64,000 nucleotides of DNA. It comes from Zeugodacus cucurbitae. Lineage: Eukaryota > Arthropoda > Insecta > Diptera > Tephritidae. The stretch covers positions 67,805,501-67,869,500 of the forward strand of contig NC_071667.1 of assembly GCF_028554725.1 (NCBI RefSeq), in the 5' to 3' direction. Positions 24,705 to 37,470 of this stretch are shown piece after piece. The stretch's first letter is position 1. The number at the start of each line of letters is the position of its first letter. The position numbers and the translations under genes are program-made. Under the pieces are notes generated by a model. That model had not been told where the DNA came from, did not search any database, and worked only from the letters and a program-made list of their open reading frames with translations.

Positions 24705-27131
24705 ATGTGTTATTTAATTTTTGATATACAGTATTATTAGTTAGTTTAGAGTAATTTATATGAAATCAAGTTATTTAAATTATAATGAGAACCCAGCCTT
24801 ATATTCATTACTCATTTGAGGATATGCCTATATAAACGAAAATATTCCAGAGTAAATAATGTAGAATGGTGTAATGACTAGTACCGCAAATATGTAGTTT
24901 AACGACTCATTTGTACTCTGCGCTATCTCATATATATTTGTTATATACTTTATCTACAGACAAACACTAAATAGGCTTTTAAGCATTAGGTGACTGCGAG
25001 TGCAATGCTTTTGTTTATATTGCATTTTCTGTTCGAAATGTGTTTATATGTAAGCACACGCACTCATATTCATACACATACACTAACCTACATAACGACG
25101 TCTATATACTAATATATATTCACATGTGCCTTTAAATTAGCTGCAATTTGTGTTCTGTAAACAATACGAAATTATAAATTACTTTTCGTTTTTATTCTAA
25201 ACTAGCTGCTACCATCCGCAGCATGTGTACTCCTATACATATATACCAATGCATTTATTTATGTGTGGCATTACCCTTGTGTTTATAAATTTTGTTTACA
25301 CGATCACTGTCATGTAATAATTAAGAAGTCATTATTGACGCTCGATTAGCTTGGAAAATAAGAGCAATAGAGCAAATAGGTTACCAGACGGAAACGAAAA
25401 GCGATTCTTACTGCATTCAAATGCGGATATATTCAGTTATTTCTTGGAATGCAAAGAAATTTTAAAATTTCTAAAATAGATAGAAAAGAAAGTGAAATTT
25501 GACTTGATGTAATTATGATTTTATTAGTTACTGTATTCGGATGTCAGGGACAATATACATACATAGATATCACTAACAATATACATACATATGTGTATCT
25601 GAAATATTTTTAAAATTTTTCGAATTTTTTTAAATTGTTGTACAATTTGGGAAGAAGAATGATAATTTTGTCTGTGGGGGAAAAATCCAAAATCGAAACG
25701 GTTCATGAATGTGGACTGTTTTTGCATAAAATTACAGAAAAAGTGGTAAGGTATCGGAAAATAATTTTCAATTTTCTTCGAAATAAATAAATTTATGAAA
25801 AAAATTTAATAATAAAAAATAGTAATGCAAATAAATATAACCGAATTCTAAAAAGTCGATTTCCCGTTTTTTTTTTTTAATATGTTTGGCAATCCAGAAT
25901 GATATTCACGGCACAACAATACCTAAATTCAGCTTGTCCGGTCTGAAAAACATGGATACAAAGTCAAAGTGTCGATGTTCTGGTGTGACCGCCATACTCC
26001 ACAGGCCTAAATATTATAAATAACATCTGAGAATGGTTGGTAAGCAATATACCACCAAAACGGAGCTAATCGACGACATAAGAATTGGTCGGTCAATCAT
26101 TACACTAGATTTTATTTAAAAACTTAAGGGTTCCCTCCCCAATAAAATTTAAAGTATTTTAAAGTTTTTATTAACAAAGGTGGCACCGCCCATTACTAAT
26201 TTAAGTTAAAAATATTCGAATTATAAATTTAAAATGTTAAGTTTAACTGAAAAGTTAAATAAATGAAAAAAATGAAGTTAGCGTAGAGAGCGCTATCCTG
26301 ATAACGCAATTTTCGTTTGCAAATTTTTGTACTGTTTTGGTTTTCATTTCATTATAAAAAATCCTGACCCTTATTTTGCGTCAAATTGTTTAAAGTATAT
26401 TAGAAAAAAATTTTGTAGCTTTAACCCAAACATTATGGAAAATATTTGGTATCAACCAAACATGCTTAGGGGGGCGCTATCCTGATGACGAGCGGTGTAA
26501 GGACTCATTCAGATTTGTAAAGTGAAAAAATTTCATAATGTTCAATCTGAGATACCGTTCGTTGATTTGATTATTTCTATGCAGAGTATCGCAACCTAAT
26601 AGCATTTTCGCACAATAGTTAATTGATGAATTAATCGGCATTTGCTCGATTAACACGCCGATTTTGATTTACCATACAAAAGAAAAATATTATTTTACTA
26701 CATTAATTTTTAAATGAATACAAAACGAGTGGGAACTGTCCACGCTGTAACAGCTGATCGTTAATCGAGTAGGCTGCGAAAAGGAAAAACTGGTTTATCA
26801 ATTTTAATAATTATGTATTAAATTTATTTGGCTGTGCGAAAGAGCTATAAAGGGACTGTCTATCACTTAAGCCGTTAAATTAAGATTCAATTTCACTTAA
26901 CCGTTTTGATGTATATGTTCTGTCATAACTATGATCAGCATTGCTCTGATTAGAAAGTAAGAAGAATTGCTTATTTAGTTGTCTTTCTGTCGGTTGATAC
27001 GTTTTTTGATTGATTTTGAGAACAATAATATGAATCATGATCCAAGTTGTTCTAGAAATCCAAAAAGGGAGTAATTCAATACGCTTTTCAATTTGATTAC
27101 GCTCGTAATTTTTGACATACAATATGGTATG

Positions 27132-27930
27132 ATATCTTTATACTGTCGCAACAAAGTTGCTACGAGAGTATAATAGTTTTGTCCACATAACGGTTGGTTG
27201 TAAGTCCTAAAACTAAACGAGTTAGATATAGGGTTATATATATCAAAATGCTCAGGGTGACGAGAAAAGTTCAAATCCGGATGTCTGTCTGTCCGTCCGT
27301 CCGTCCGTGCAAGCTGTAACTTGAGTAAAAATTGAAATATCTTGATGAAACTTGGAAGACGTATTTCTTGGCATCATAAGAAGGGGCATATGTGGATGTA
27401 ATTTTTTTGGGGAAGTGGACGTGGCCCCGGCCCCTACTAAGTTTTTTTGTACATATCTCGTAAACTACTAAAGCTATATCAAGGAAACTATCTGGATTCG
27501 TTTCTTTTAGGTACTATCTTATACAGTCCAAAAATGGAGAAAATCGGATTATAACCACGCCTACCTCCCATACAAAGGTTATGTTGAAAATTACTAAAAG
27601 TGGGATAACTCACTAACGAAAAACGTCAGAAACACTAAATTTCACATAAGAAATGGCAGATGGAAGCTCCACTCAGATTTTTTTTACAAAATGGAAAATG
27701 GGCGTGGCATTGCCCACTTATGGATCAAAAACCATATCTCAAGAACTACTAAACCGATTTCAATGAAACTTGGTTTGTAATAGTTTCCTTACATCCCAAT
27801 GATATGTTGTGAAAATAGGCCAAATCGCTTCACAACCACACCTACTTCCAATATAGCAGAACTTTGAAGACGATCTGTATCGTTTACTTTGCAATATATA
27901 AAGTAAGCAACATTCCTGAAGGCTGTAAGA
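27132..27930 (+). repeat. Dispersed noncoding repeat with CCGT microsatellite
   Basis: Begins near a TTTATACTNTCGCAACAAAG-type left end and contains a CTGT/CCGT tract at 27283-27308. Several GTGG-CGTGG phrases alternate with 'ATATCTC-AACTACTAAA' phrases. No coding capacity was seen. A reverse-oriented relative lies at about 2530-3150. It is probably a nonautonomous transposon remnant; superfamily not assigned and right end approximate. Confidence 0.55.
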
Positions 27931-28073
27931 AGGGTTAACTTAAAAATAAAAACTCAAAAAATTGGCTATTAGTGATTCTATGCCAGCTAGTTATTATATA
28001 AATGTAAATTGTAATATTCAATTAATCATATTTCAGTTTAATCTACATTAAATTCTTTCCAATTTACTTTCAG

Positions 28074-29395
28074 AACAACCATAATTTGAGCAATCACACC
28101 AAAATGGCAACACAATCACAACGATGATAGTCTTTCAAATACGGACAAAACAAAACGCCGATTGCGAAAAAAACTGTAGTTCGAAATGTCAGAAAAAAAC
28201 TCGAAACGAAATTGTCTAATTAAATAATTGCGTCTAAATTTCAAATACTTTAAACTAAATTTCTAATCTAAAAAAATCACTTTTATTCCTACGAATCATA
28301 AAAATTAAGCATACTTCATCAACAATTTTAGCTGTATAAAGAGCAAATACACATAAAAAGAATACTACAAAAACTACAACAACTATGCAGCTTCGTAGTT
28401 TAGTGCAGCATAACTCGCACAGTAGAACGATTAGAGGCAGTCGGTGAAGCGCACATGCTTTATTAGTCCAAAAGAAAAAAAAAAAAATAAAATATATATA
28501 TTATTAAGTAGTAGCAGCATTAGAAGCGTTATGCAATAATAAAAATAAAATCACAACACATACTGTTATAAATATATATAATCAATACATACACACATCC
28601 TTAAGGCAAACTGCATTGTTAAAGTAATTGTAATCAGAGAATTAAGTAATTAAAGCGAAAAAGAGCAAATTTGAGTGCTAAATAGAAAGCAAAATACCAT
28701 ACAAATACATACTTACATATATATAAATATAAATAGCAACAACAAAGCACGAGCTTCCTAGTAGAGACCTCAGCAATTAAGAAAAAACTATGAAAATCGA
28801 AAATTAACACACAACAAAGCAAAAGAGTTAAAGCAACAACAACAACAAAGTACACACACATTCATTGCGCCACACGCAGTTTTGTACATACATAAGTCGA
28901 AAGAAAGCTGCAAGGCACCACTCAAGCACAGAACCGCATTGAAAATTGCATAGCATAGCATAGCATAGAGAGTAAGAACCATCAGCTTGTAAAATAAACT
29001 CACGAAATCACGCTTCAACTGTACAGACAGCTGAGCTCACGCTTAACGTAGAAAGGAGTAGCAACGCAATTACGAACATAAAAGCTTAAGTGAGCAGTCC
29101 AGCACAGCATCAGTTACTAGCCACACGCGTGAAGCCACAAACACACTCACACAGCCACGAAACAGTTATACAACACACTCGCCAAAGTCCAAAGCAACCG
29201 TCCAATTTGCGAGCCACAACGGTGACAACGAATTACAACCCACCAAACGACGGTTGAACAGTTGGTGTAGTTGAGTTGGCACGAGCATTACTTTACTTAT
29301 GGCCAAAAATCGCGTCTCCGGCGTGTAAAAGTTGCTAAATAAACTTAAAGATCCATACGAGAAACTGAGGAAGCAGAGCACACACGAACACCAAA
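28074..29395 (+). other. Probable 5' leader exon of the plus-strand Calx gene
   Basis: A pyrimidine stretch ending TTTACTTTCAG at 28073 is a good splice acceptor. Downstream, an A-rich, CAA/ACA-rich sequence typical of fly 5' leaders runs without an obvious donor to the start codon at 29396. The acceptor and extent are inferred; a transcript would settle them. Confidence 0.4.
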
Positions 29396-31389
29396 ATGGT
29401 GCAATTATTGATAAACCGAAAGCGAACGAGTCGCGATCGCACAGTGTTGGCGATCTTCTGTTTGCTCTTGGTGTGCACAACAACGCTTAGACTTGTCCAT
29501 GGCGCTGAGACGCCGAACAACGGTAGCACCAATAATTTGGAGGCCGTTGGCAACAAACCAAATGATGACCAAAAAGTGACTCGTAATACGGACGTGGCGG
29601 CCAACGCGGACGTGAGTGCTGTTGCTAAAGCCGGCGGTGCCGGTAGTGGTGGTGGAGGCAACGCGGCAGACGTTGGCGGTGACACACCGAAGGCAAATCA
29701 GAATAATAATGCTGGTGCTGTTAGTAGCAGTGATAATGGTGATGATGATGATGATGGCCGTGAGAATGCTGATGATGCTAACGGTGGTGATAATGTCACC
29801 GCCTTGTCGCAGCACAGTGGCAGTTCATTGCAATGCAAAGACGGTCTGTTGCTTAAAGTTTGGATGCCAATTGACAATGTGAGTACCGGTGATCGCGTTG
29901 CGCGGGGCCTTGTGTACTTCCTGGCGATGTCGTATTTGTTCATTGGCGTTTCAATTGTGTCAGATCGTTTTATGGCGGCGATTGAAGTGATCACGTCCAA
30001 GGAGAAGGAAGTGGTTATCAAGAAGAAGGGCGGCGAAACACAGGTGGTAGTGGTGCGCGTCTGGAATGAGACGGTCGCCAATTTGACGCTGATGGCGTTG
30101 GGTTCCAGTGCACCGGAAATACTTTTGTCCGTTATTGAAATGTTCCAAAAGGGTTTTGAAGCTGGCGATTTGGGTCCGGGCACCATAGTCGGCTCGGCCG
30201 CTTATAATCTATTTGTTATTATTGCCCTTTGTATTGCGGTCATACCGAATGGTCAAGTGCGGAAGATCAAACATTTGCGGGTATTTATTGTAACGGCCGC
30301 TTGGTCGCTGTTTGCCTACGTTTGGTTATACTTGATATTGGCGCAAATTTCACCAGGGCGAGTCGAAGTCTGGGAGGGTCTGTTGACGTTTATATTCTTC
30401 CCCACTACCGTGCTGACGGCTTATATAGCCGACAGACGTTTGTTGATTTATAAATATCTTGACAAGAATTATCGCATGAATAAGCGAGGCGTTATTGTGA
30501 GCGCCGAGGGCGACGCCGTACTCGAGATGAATCGTCATGAGAGCATCAAGGAGCTAGCGGAGAACGAGGAGATGAAAGACTTCGAGGATGCACGACGTGA
30601 ATACATTTCAACGCTGAAAGAACTACGTAAGAAGTATCCACAAAGCGATCTGGAGCAATTAGAAATGATGGCACAGGAGCAATTGATAAATCGAGGCCCC
30701 AAATCACGCGCTTTCTATCGCATACAAGCTACCCGCAAGATGATGGGCAGTGGCAATATCATGCGCAAAGTGCAGGAGCGTGCTCTCACCGATCTCAATG
30801 AGGTGAAAGCACAGCTGCAGCGCGTCGAAGTGGAGGCCGAAGACGATGATACGACGGTACGCATCTGCTTCGAGCCCGGCCACTACACTGTCATGGAGAG
30901 TTGTGGTGAATTTGAATTGCGCGTTGTGCGTCGCGGTGATCTCTCCGGTTATACGACCGTGGATTATCAAACGGAAGACGGTTCGGCCGAAGCCGGTAGC
31001 GATTATATTGGTAAGAAGGGTGTACTCACCTTTCCACCGGGTGTCGATGAGCAACGTTTCAAAATCGAAGTAATCGACGATGATGTTTTTGAGCAAGATG
31101 AACATTTTTATGTGCGTTTAAGTAATCCGTCGGATCCGGCTATACTCGCCGTGCCAAAAGTGGCCACTGTAATGATACTCGATGACGATCATGCAGGCAT
31201 ATTTGCCTTCAACCAGAAGACGCATGATTTTGCCGAATCGATTGGCACATACGATTTGAAGGTGCAACGTTATTCGGGTGCTCGCGGCAAGGTGATCATA
31301 CCGTATTGGACCGAGGATGGTACTGGAAAGGCAGGCAAGGACTACGAACCAGTGCAGGGAGAGTTGGTCTTCGAAAATAACGAAACTGA
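29396..31389 (+). CDS. Na+/Ca2+ exchanger (NCX/Calx), first coding exon only
   Basis: Encodes the N-terminal 664 residues of a second NCX/Calx antiporter. The start context CAAAATGG is good for flies. It is followed by a signal peptide (LAIFCLLLVCTTTLRLVHG) and a Gly/Asn/Asp-rich extracellular linker (about 40-140). The alpha-1 repeat carries GSSAPE near 237 and GTIVGSAAYN after it. A basic XIP-like segment starts RRLLIYKYLDKNYR (about 344-372). The first Calx-beta domain spans about 485-595, ending in the Ca2+-ligand DDD. The second starts near 600 and is cut by the donor GTAAGT at 31390. Split phase and position match the minus-strand paralog exactly (after the NET/NGE block). Later exons coding the rest of the second domain, the acidic segment and the alpha-2 membrane block were not found in the remaining 32.6 kb. 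The exon has no stop or frameshift. Confidence 0.93.
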
Positions 31390-31707
31390 GTAAGTCATAG
31401 AAAGTAGAATATAATAAGAATAATTATTTCAACATTTATACAGTTCTGCTATATGGTATTTGTACCTAAAATGAAATATTTGCAACTTAAGAAATCCCTC
31501 CATGCATTATATATGCGGAATGATATTGATAGTTCTTCAGCGAACAAGAACTGTCTTAGTTTTATTGTGAGTGGGTGCAGATTCAAATTTTTTTATTAAT
31601 TCAGGATCTGCTTTCTTTGTATTCAAGACATATATCATTTGATGATCGAATTTAATTTTGCTATATTCTTCCCTTAGAACCGACAACAATTTACCATCCA
31701 CTTATAG
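31390..31707 (+). other. Start of the putative long Calx intron
   Basis: Begins with the GTAAGT donor (31390-31395). AT-rich, no feature recognised. Confidence 0.5.
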
Positions 31708-32130
31708 GTTAGGTTAGGTTAATGGGCTGATCCAATGAATCTCACTTAGACGGCTAAAATCTCCAGTCTTTTGTGATGCCGCGAACTACTAAATATGGAT
31801 ACCACTGATCTTCAAGCGTCGACAAAGTGTTTTGCGCCTGTTACAAATTTCTTAAAGTGGTTAAAATCTAATTAAGCCGGTTCATCCCGTTTGCTGAAAC
31901 TAATGCTGCCGAGTTGTTCCAGTTTCAATCTAGCAAGAGCTGGACAGTAAAGTATAAAGTGTCAAGATTTTTCAATCTCGTCTTCCTCTATGCAGGATCG
32001 GCACTTCCATCCTGAATGCTGGATGTTTAACTCCAAGGCTTGTGAGTCCATTGGATAGTGTCCAGGAAGGAACCTGCCATTACCACGAGTTAGTCTTTGC
32101 TGAGAGCTGATAGTTCTGTGGAGTTCTACT
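31708..32130 (-). mobile_element. LINE 3' remnant with TTAGG-like tail
   Basis: Read on the minus strand, the segment ending near 31900 encodes a decayed C-terminal LINE tail: CRSC, an acidic run, then HFILYCPALARLKLEQLG, with a stop inside. The CxxC-H-C pattern is the zinc-knuckle-like end of many Jockey/I-type ORF2 proteins. At the 3' end (31708-31722) is a short AGGTTAGGTTAGGTT array. The upstream limit is uncertain and may reach 32320. Confidence 0.65.
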
Positions 32131-34420
32131 ACGATTCACTTATTATAGAGATTTGGGCCATAAGAATATACCAAAAGTCACATAGGTGCTGGTTCTCAAC
32201 CACCGCATACAAAGTGTAAGGTGTAATGATCCTGTAGCAAAACGTAGGAAGACAATAGCGCATCAGTTTGTTCCCAATTCGACGGGATTTCGATTGAAGC
32301 ACCTTTTCAAATGTTTAAAATAAACAATTGTCAAGGGTTTTTCTAGCTCGACTTCCTTCCAAGTCTCTAAATCTTTAGTAATCCAACTGAGACCAGTCTA
32401 AACCAGTCTCAGGCTACAATGAAATATGGATCGGAGGTTGATTGAGGCTAAACAGCTATTAGGGATTTCAGTGAAGTAACCGTTCTCACCATATATAAAT
32501 ATGTTTTGTGCACAGCCTGTCTGAATGGCATCGGTTTATCAATTTCTTGCAGTCAGAAGAGCAAATACCGTATACGTTTGATTGCAATTAAATAAAATAG
32601 TATAGAGGTTGAGAAAGAATATCTCCTCAAGTATTAAAATATATTTTAATAAATTTATTATATTTTTGAACATTTGGGATAACTCGAAACTCGGGGAAGT
32701 AGACAAAAAAAAAATTATTAAGAATTTATTTATGTAAAGAAATATTTATATATATGCATGTGCTTGTAGGTAGACCCAACTTTGAATTTTCTCTAATTGA
32801 AGTAAATGTAAAAGTAATACACACATTTTTAGAAGCTTCGGATTAATATAATTTGGTAATAAGTCATTTCCAACTTTGCCAGAACTTCTACCATAAAACC
32901 CAAAATCGTAATATTTTTATATGCGAGCATATGTATGTATATGTATATTTACTGAGGTGATAAATAGCAGCAGCCAAACCAAATTCAACCAAAAACCAGA
33001 CAAAAATTTATGAATTCACAGGTAACTTGCTGCATACGGCAAACACATGACCAAATACATACATCCATACAAACAATCATTCATAGAAGAAATAAAAACG
33101 AAATATCGAAGAATATGAGTCGATTTAATGAGTGTATGTGTACATGCGTGGGTGTGTGTGCTTGTTAGGCCACCAACGCATTTACCGAAACCATAAAATT
33201 CCGCGAATGTCGAGGGAAATCGAATTGTACCTTGAAATCAATATCCGCAATACCACAAGGTGGGCCGAGAAGGCTGAAATGCTATTTCGTTCGAGCCATT
33301 GTACAACTGTATGCATATGTGTGTGAGTGTAGATATGTATACAGTTGGTTGGTTGGTGCTCATACCTTGTTGATTGTCACCATGGCCTTGTATTGTGTGT
33401 GCGAAGAAATAAAAGAAATTACCTTTAGCAGGTGGGCAACACATTTGCTACCACTTGACCATACATACAATAGCATTGACGACGAGCTCGCTCGTAGCTT
33501 TGGCGGTCACAACACACACACACACCTGCACATAAATGCATTCATATACATGTTGGTAGATATGTATGTATGTATAAGTGTGTGTGTGTGTGTGTGCTTG
33601 TGATTATAGAATTTTGCATTGGTTCACTATCCAGTTGGCTCTTTAGCGCAAACGATTTTACGAGCATGCATTTAAGTACTCGAACGTGCTCATACGACGG
33701 CATTTGTGAGCAGTTCACGAACACCAGTACAGCGCCAGGCACACACACTCATATACATGCATATTTATGCATTTTGCTTATGTATTGGTGTATGGTGAAT
33801 GTGCATGCATTCATTCATTTATTGCCAAACATTTGCACAGGTTGCTTCTTCCAGTTTGGCATTCGGTAATGCGAAATGAACAAAACTCATTTAAGTGCGG
33901 CACACACACACACGCACGCCAATATACATACCTACTTATATATGCCAGTCATCGTATATGTATGTATAAACGAATGTGGAGGCGCAACTGTATGCATAGC
34001 AAAGTGGTAACAATCTAGTTTGCGTTTTATTAGACTCACTCACCGGTCCTCATATACATACATACACACATATACAGCAGAGCTTCTTTATACAACGAGT
34101 GTGCTCATAAAAGTCAGCAAATTGTAATTTCTGCGTAAGCGTTTTGAAGTTTCAATTAGCATTGTATTTTATGGTCTACTTTAGTTTGGCATTTTTAATG
34201 CTTTGGCATTTATAAAACTGACTCATAATTTGGAAATTTGGAAATGGCATTCACTTGTGATCTTCTATCGTTTGTCAATGCGAATATTGTTGCTCGAAAC
34301 TTCCCCAAACGCAGACAACTTGTTCCTTAACTTGTTTTTTTGTTTTGTTTTAAATTTAAGCTTTTTCTGGAGCAAAAATGTGGAAAAAGCTAGGGAAAAC
34401 GATTTTTTTTCTCATTTTTT
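32131..34420. other. Putative intron, microsatellites
   Basis: No exon is supported. A TG tract lies at 33579-33596, and CA and TATG tracts occur around 33515, 33565, 33740 and 33900. These generate several spurious open frames on both strands. Confidence 0.45.
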
Positions 34421-35566
34421 AAAATTATGAGCTTTTCAGAGCAAAAAACGGGAACCTTTAATTTTTTCAAAAATTCGATCGAGTGAAACAAAAAAACGGC
34501 TGGCTGGATTAATTTGATTTTTTGTAGGATTTTTGTGGACATATTGAACTGTAAAAAGCACACTTAACATTAGTAGTTTCCTCAATATTTTCGATCTAGC
34601 GCTCAATTTTTCAAAAAAACACCAAAAAAACCCTCTTTTTGTTGCATTTTCAAATTCATGTGACAATAAGAATTTTTTTTCGGAAAAGCAATGGCTAGTC
34701 GTTAATGAGAATTCATCACAATCACAGGCAAAAGGATCCTTTTCCATTTGAAGACCGATATCTCGACGAGAAGTGAACGTATCGAGGTGTTCAAAAAACC
34801 AAATTAAATCTAAATGAACAAAGTATCCGATCCTTATTGTGGTTAAGCTAAAAGAATTTTCCACGCCCGTAGACAAAAAATAAAACTAAAAAAATTTTGA
34901 AAATTTGTTTGTTGCTGGTTTTTCTACGATTACTCAAAAACCGCAGAGGTTAAAAATTAAGTGGTTAAAGTTCTAATCCAAAAACTAGACACTTGGAGCT
35001 ATAATTTCCTTCTTTATCGATTTCTTGTACGACCATTTCTTTCGAAGTTACGGCCTGTTGAAATTTGCCCAAAAATTTGGAATTTTTTTTATCCCTTTAT
35101 TTTTCCAGTAGTGTATATTAATCTCTTTGAAAAATCTGTTTAATGGTAGCTATTGGTTAAATAAATTTAGTTGGATGCATTTTATACATTCGTATATCTT
35201 ATAAACCAAATTTCAATCCGATATCTTTGTACAAAAAAAATCCTAGTTTCGACAATCTGTATAGAATTTCGATCTGCTTTTAAGGACTGATTGAGCCTCC
35301 ATTAATTTTAACTCACAACAAAAAAATCACCGGTAATTTGCATATCTTGTCGTTTCGCGATAGTTATGTTAATATACTCAAAAAATTAAAATAAACGACT
35401 GTCAAGAGTTCTTCTGATTTGACTACTCAAAGACTCTGAGTCTAACTGAGACCAAGAGTATAAGCCTGTTTCAAGTTCCTGGTATGTACAATGAAATATG
35501 AATCGCAGTTGGTCGCGAATACAAACTAAATGCAAATTTTGAAAGCAACACGTGCCCAAAGATTTC
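34421..35566. other. Putative intron, A/T homopolymer-rich repeat-like DNA
   Basis: Dense poly-A/T runs around 34430-34960 and the general texture suggest an old noncoding transposon, but I could not find its ends. A 146-residue minus-strand open frame (34436-34876) has no recognisable domain. Confidence 0.35.
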
Positions 35567-36296
35567 TTAAGGGGTTATATACAGTTAGACGGCCGAAAAA
35601 AAGTGAATTTTCCAGAATTTTTTCTGAGAAAACTTTTGAATTTATTGATCCAAAAATTTATACACATATTATGGTATCTTTTAACTGTATTTTAAGACTT
35701 AGTACTAGTAAAAATATTTATTTGAAAAAGAGCTACAGCTGATCTTCAGGAGCTCCTCTCAAAAAAGACGTTTTGCGGTGACCACTATATCTCGGAACTG
35801 GATCATCCGAAATTAAAAAACCAAACAGATTTCGTTAAAATAATGTTAAATCTAGTAATTAATCGAAGGAATAAGCAAAATAAAATTTTTTGACAAAATG
35901 GCGGTTTCTCAAAAACAAAAATCGATTTTTCACCGAAATTTCGGCCTTAAATTATTTATAAAAAAAAAATATTTATCGGAGAGAAAAAATCTTCGATTAA
36001 TTACTAAAAAATATATTTAAGAAGGTCGTGTTAAAATTTGAGACTAATCGGTCTAGCCGTTTTCGAGTAATGTTGGTCACCGACTTTGAAAACACCATTT
36101 TGAGAAAAACGCGCTGCCGCTCGGACCTTGTACTTCCAAGCACTCTGAAACCCCTTTTCAAATTTGCTTGTAACTTTGAAAATATTCACCGGAACGATAT
36201 GAAATTTTCTGTGTGTATTCTTAAATATATGTACATTAAGAAAATGAAATAAAAAAAAATCGATTTTTTGAAAATTCTAACTGTAATTCCCCTTAA
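35567..36296 (+). mobile_element. TTAA-flanked MITE, family 2
   Basis: A 730-bp noncoding element starts TTAAGGGGTTATATACAGTT and ends with the inverted form CTAACTGTAATTCCCCTTAA (36277-36296), so TTAA lies at both edges. The interior contains ATCGATTTTT words near both halves, like family 1, but the termini differ. The piggyBac-type target site is seen; the superfamily is inference. Confidence 0.75.
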
Positions 36297-37451
36297 ACCT
36301 TGATCTAAGGAGTGCAAAAATGCCTAAAATTCTTTAGTGAGGCCTCGTGGTATAGAATTCTTGATCAATATAACCTCTTCAAATCCATTCTGATAAATTA
36401 GAGTCCATTCAAAAATAATTTGTCGTTTAAAACTTGTGAGTTTGTCTACGCTAACTAGTCTACTGTATATCTTGACTGATATTAACTTAAATGTGCCTGC
36501 TCTCTCATCTGGACAATTTAGAACCTTATTTTTAAAATGTTCTAGCACAAGTTTTGAGTTAAACTATTTACCATTCCACCGTACCTTTTTGGACTTAATT
36601 CTCATCTCAGTACATTTGATCTATCAGACTGACTTTTTAGCAAAAATTATCTTCTTTTAATAAGTAAAATTCTTAGCTGTTGAAATTTTCAATTACTGTG
36701 GTTAATAAGTTCTAGATTTCGAAGCTTAAAAAATTCTCTTGACTTTCATGGTTCTTCAAATTTGCTTCTCGTTTGCGGTCTATCGTGTCGGTTGGGCGTT
36801 GAGTTTATTATTATTAGTATATAATGTTCTATTATATAATCTATCCATTTATGTAGATATATTTATAATTTCTAACAAATAAATTAAATAATTTGTCATT
36901 GAATCTCTTGAGCTGAAGCACTTATACTGATTTTGTCCCCAAAGCAATAAAAACTTTGTCCTCCCCATGCAGCATTTTCTCATTGAAGTACACAAATTCA
37001 AGTCAAATGCATATAATTTTGTTGCATTTAGATGGAGATAATGGAAAAGTGAAAACGCTGCAGTCTGTAATTGAATATAGATATCAACAAATGGAATTGC
37101 AGTCATCACTCTAATGTAGATTTCAGCAGATTAAAAGACAATATCCATTGGTTTCAAAGTAATGATGATTGTCAGCAATTTGGGGTACCAATGAGGGCGT
37201 ACAATGGTGTGTCAAAATTACTATTTATACGCCACTTATGTTCGACAAGGATATGCTGTGAAACTGACAATATCCACACCACTTCAATTTGTTATTTTAT
37301 ATTAAATTTATATATTATTTTCTTATATTAAATTTAATATTCAACGATAATAATCATACATTTTAAAAATATTTTCTTTTGTTGCTTTATTTTTAATTTA
37401 AAATTAATATTTTTTTGTAAAATGAATGATAAGAGTATGCTACTATGCAAT

Positions 37452-37470
37452 GCGCCTAAATGTAGGCAAA
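37452..37470 (+). repeat. 19-bp dispersed motif, instance 3
   Basis: Reads GCGCCTAAATGTAGGCAAA. Its core GCCTA-AATG-TAGGC is a perfect 5-bp inverted repeat with a 4-base loop. Confidence 0.75.

Larger units (their letters stand above)
22814..27131. other. Divergent spacer, AT-rich part
   Basis: No gene is supported. The block holds the first two copies of the CCTAAATGTAGGCAA-type motif (23053 and 24686). It also has two direct copies of an 18-bp word, GCGCTATCCTGAT-ACG, at about 26289 and 26473. Confidence 0.4.

Noticed and set aside
29405..30186. Long minus-strand open frames opposite the plus-strand Calx exon
   Set aside because: They are antisense shadows of a conserved coding exon, with Ile/Thr/Ser-rich low-complexity translations.
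33579..33596. TG tract as a possible CRISPR-like or regulatory array
   Set aside because: Simple dinucleotide microsatellite with no unique spacers, in a eukaryotic genome.
33232..33603. 123-residue plus-strand frame
   Set aside because: It runs through TG/TATG microsatellites and has no recognisable domain.
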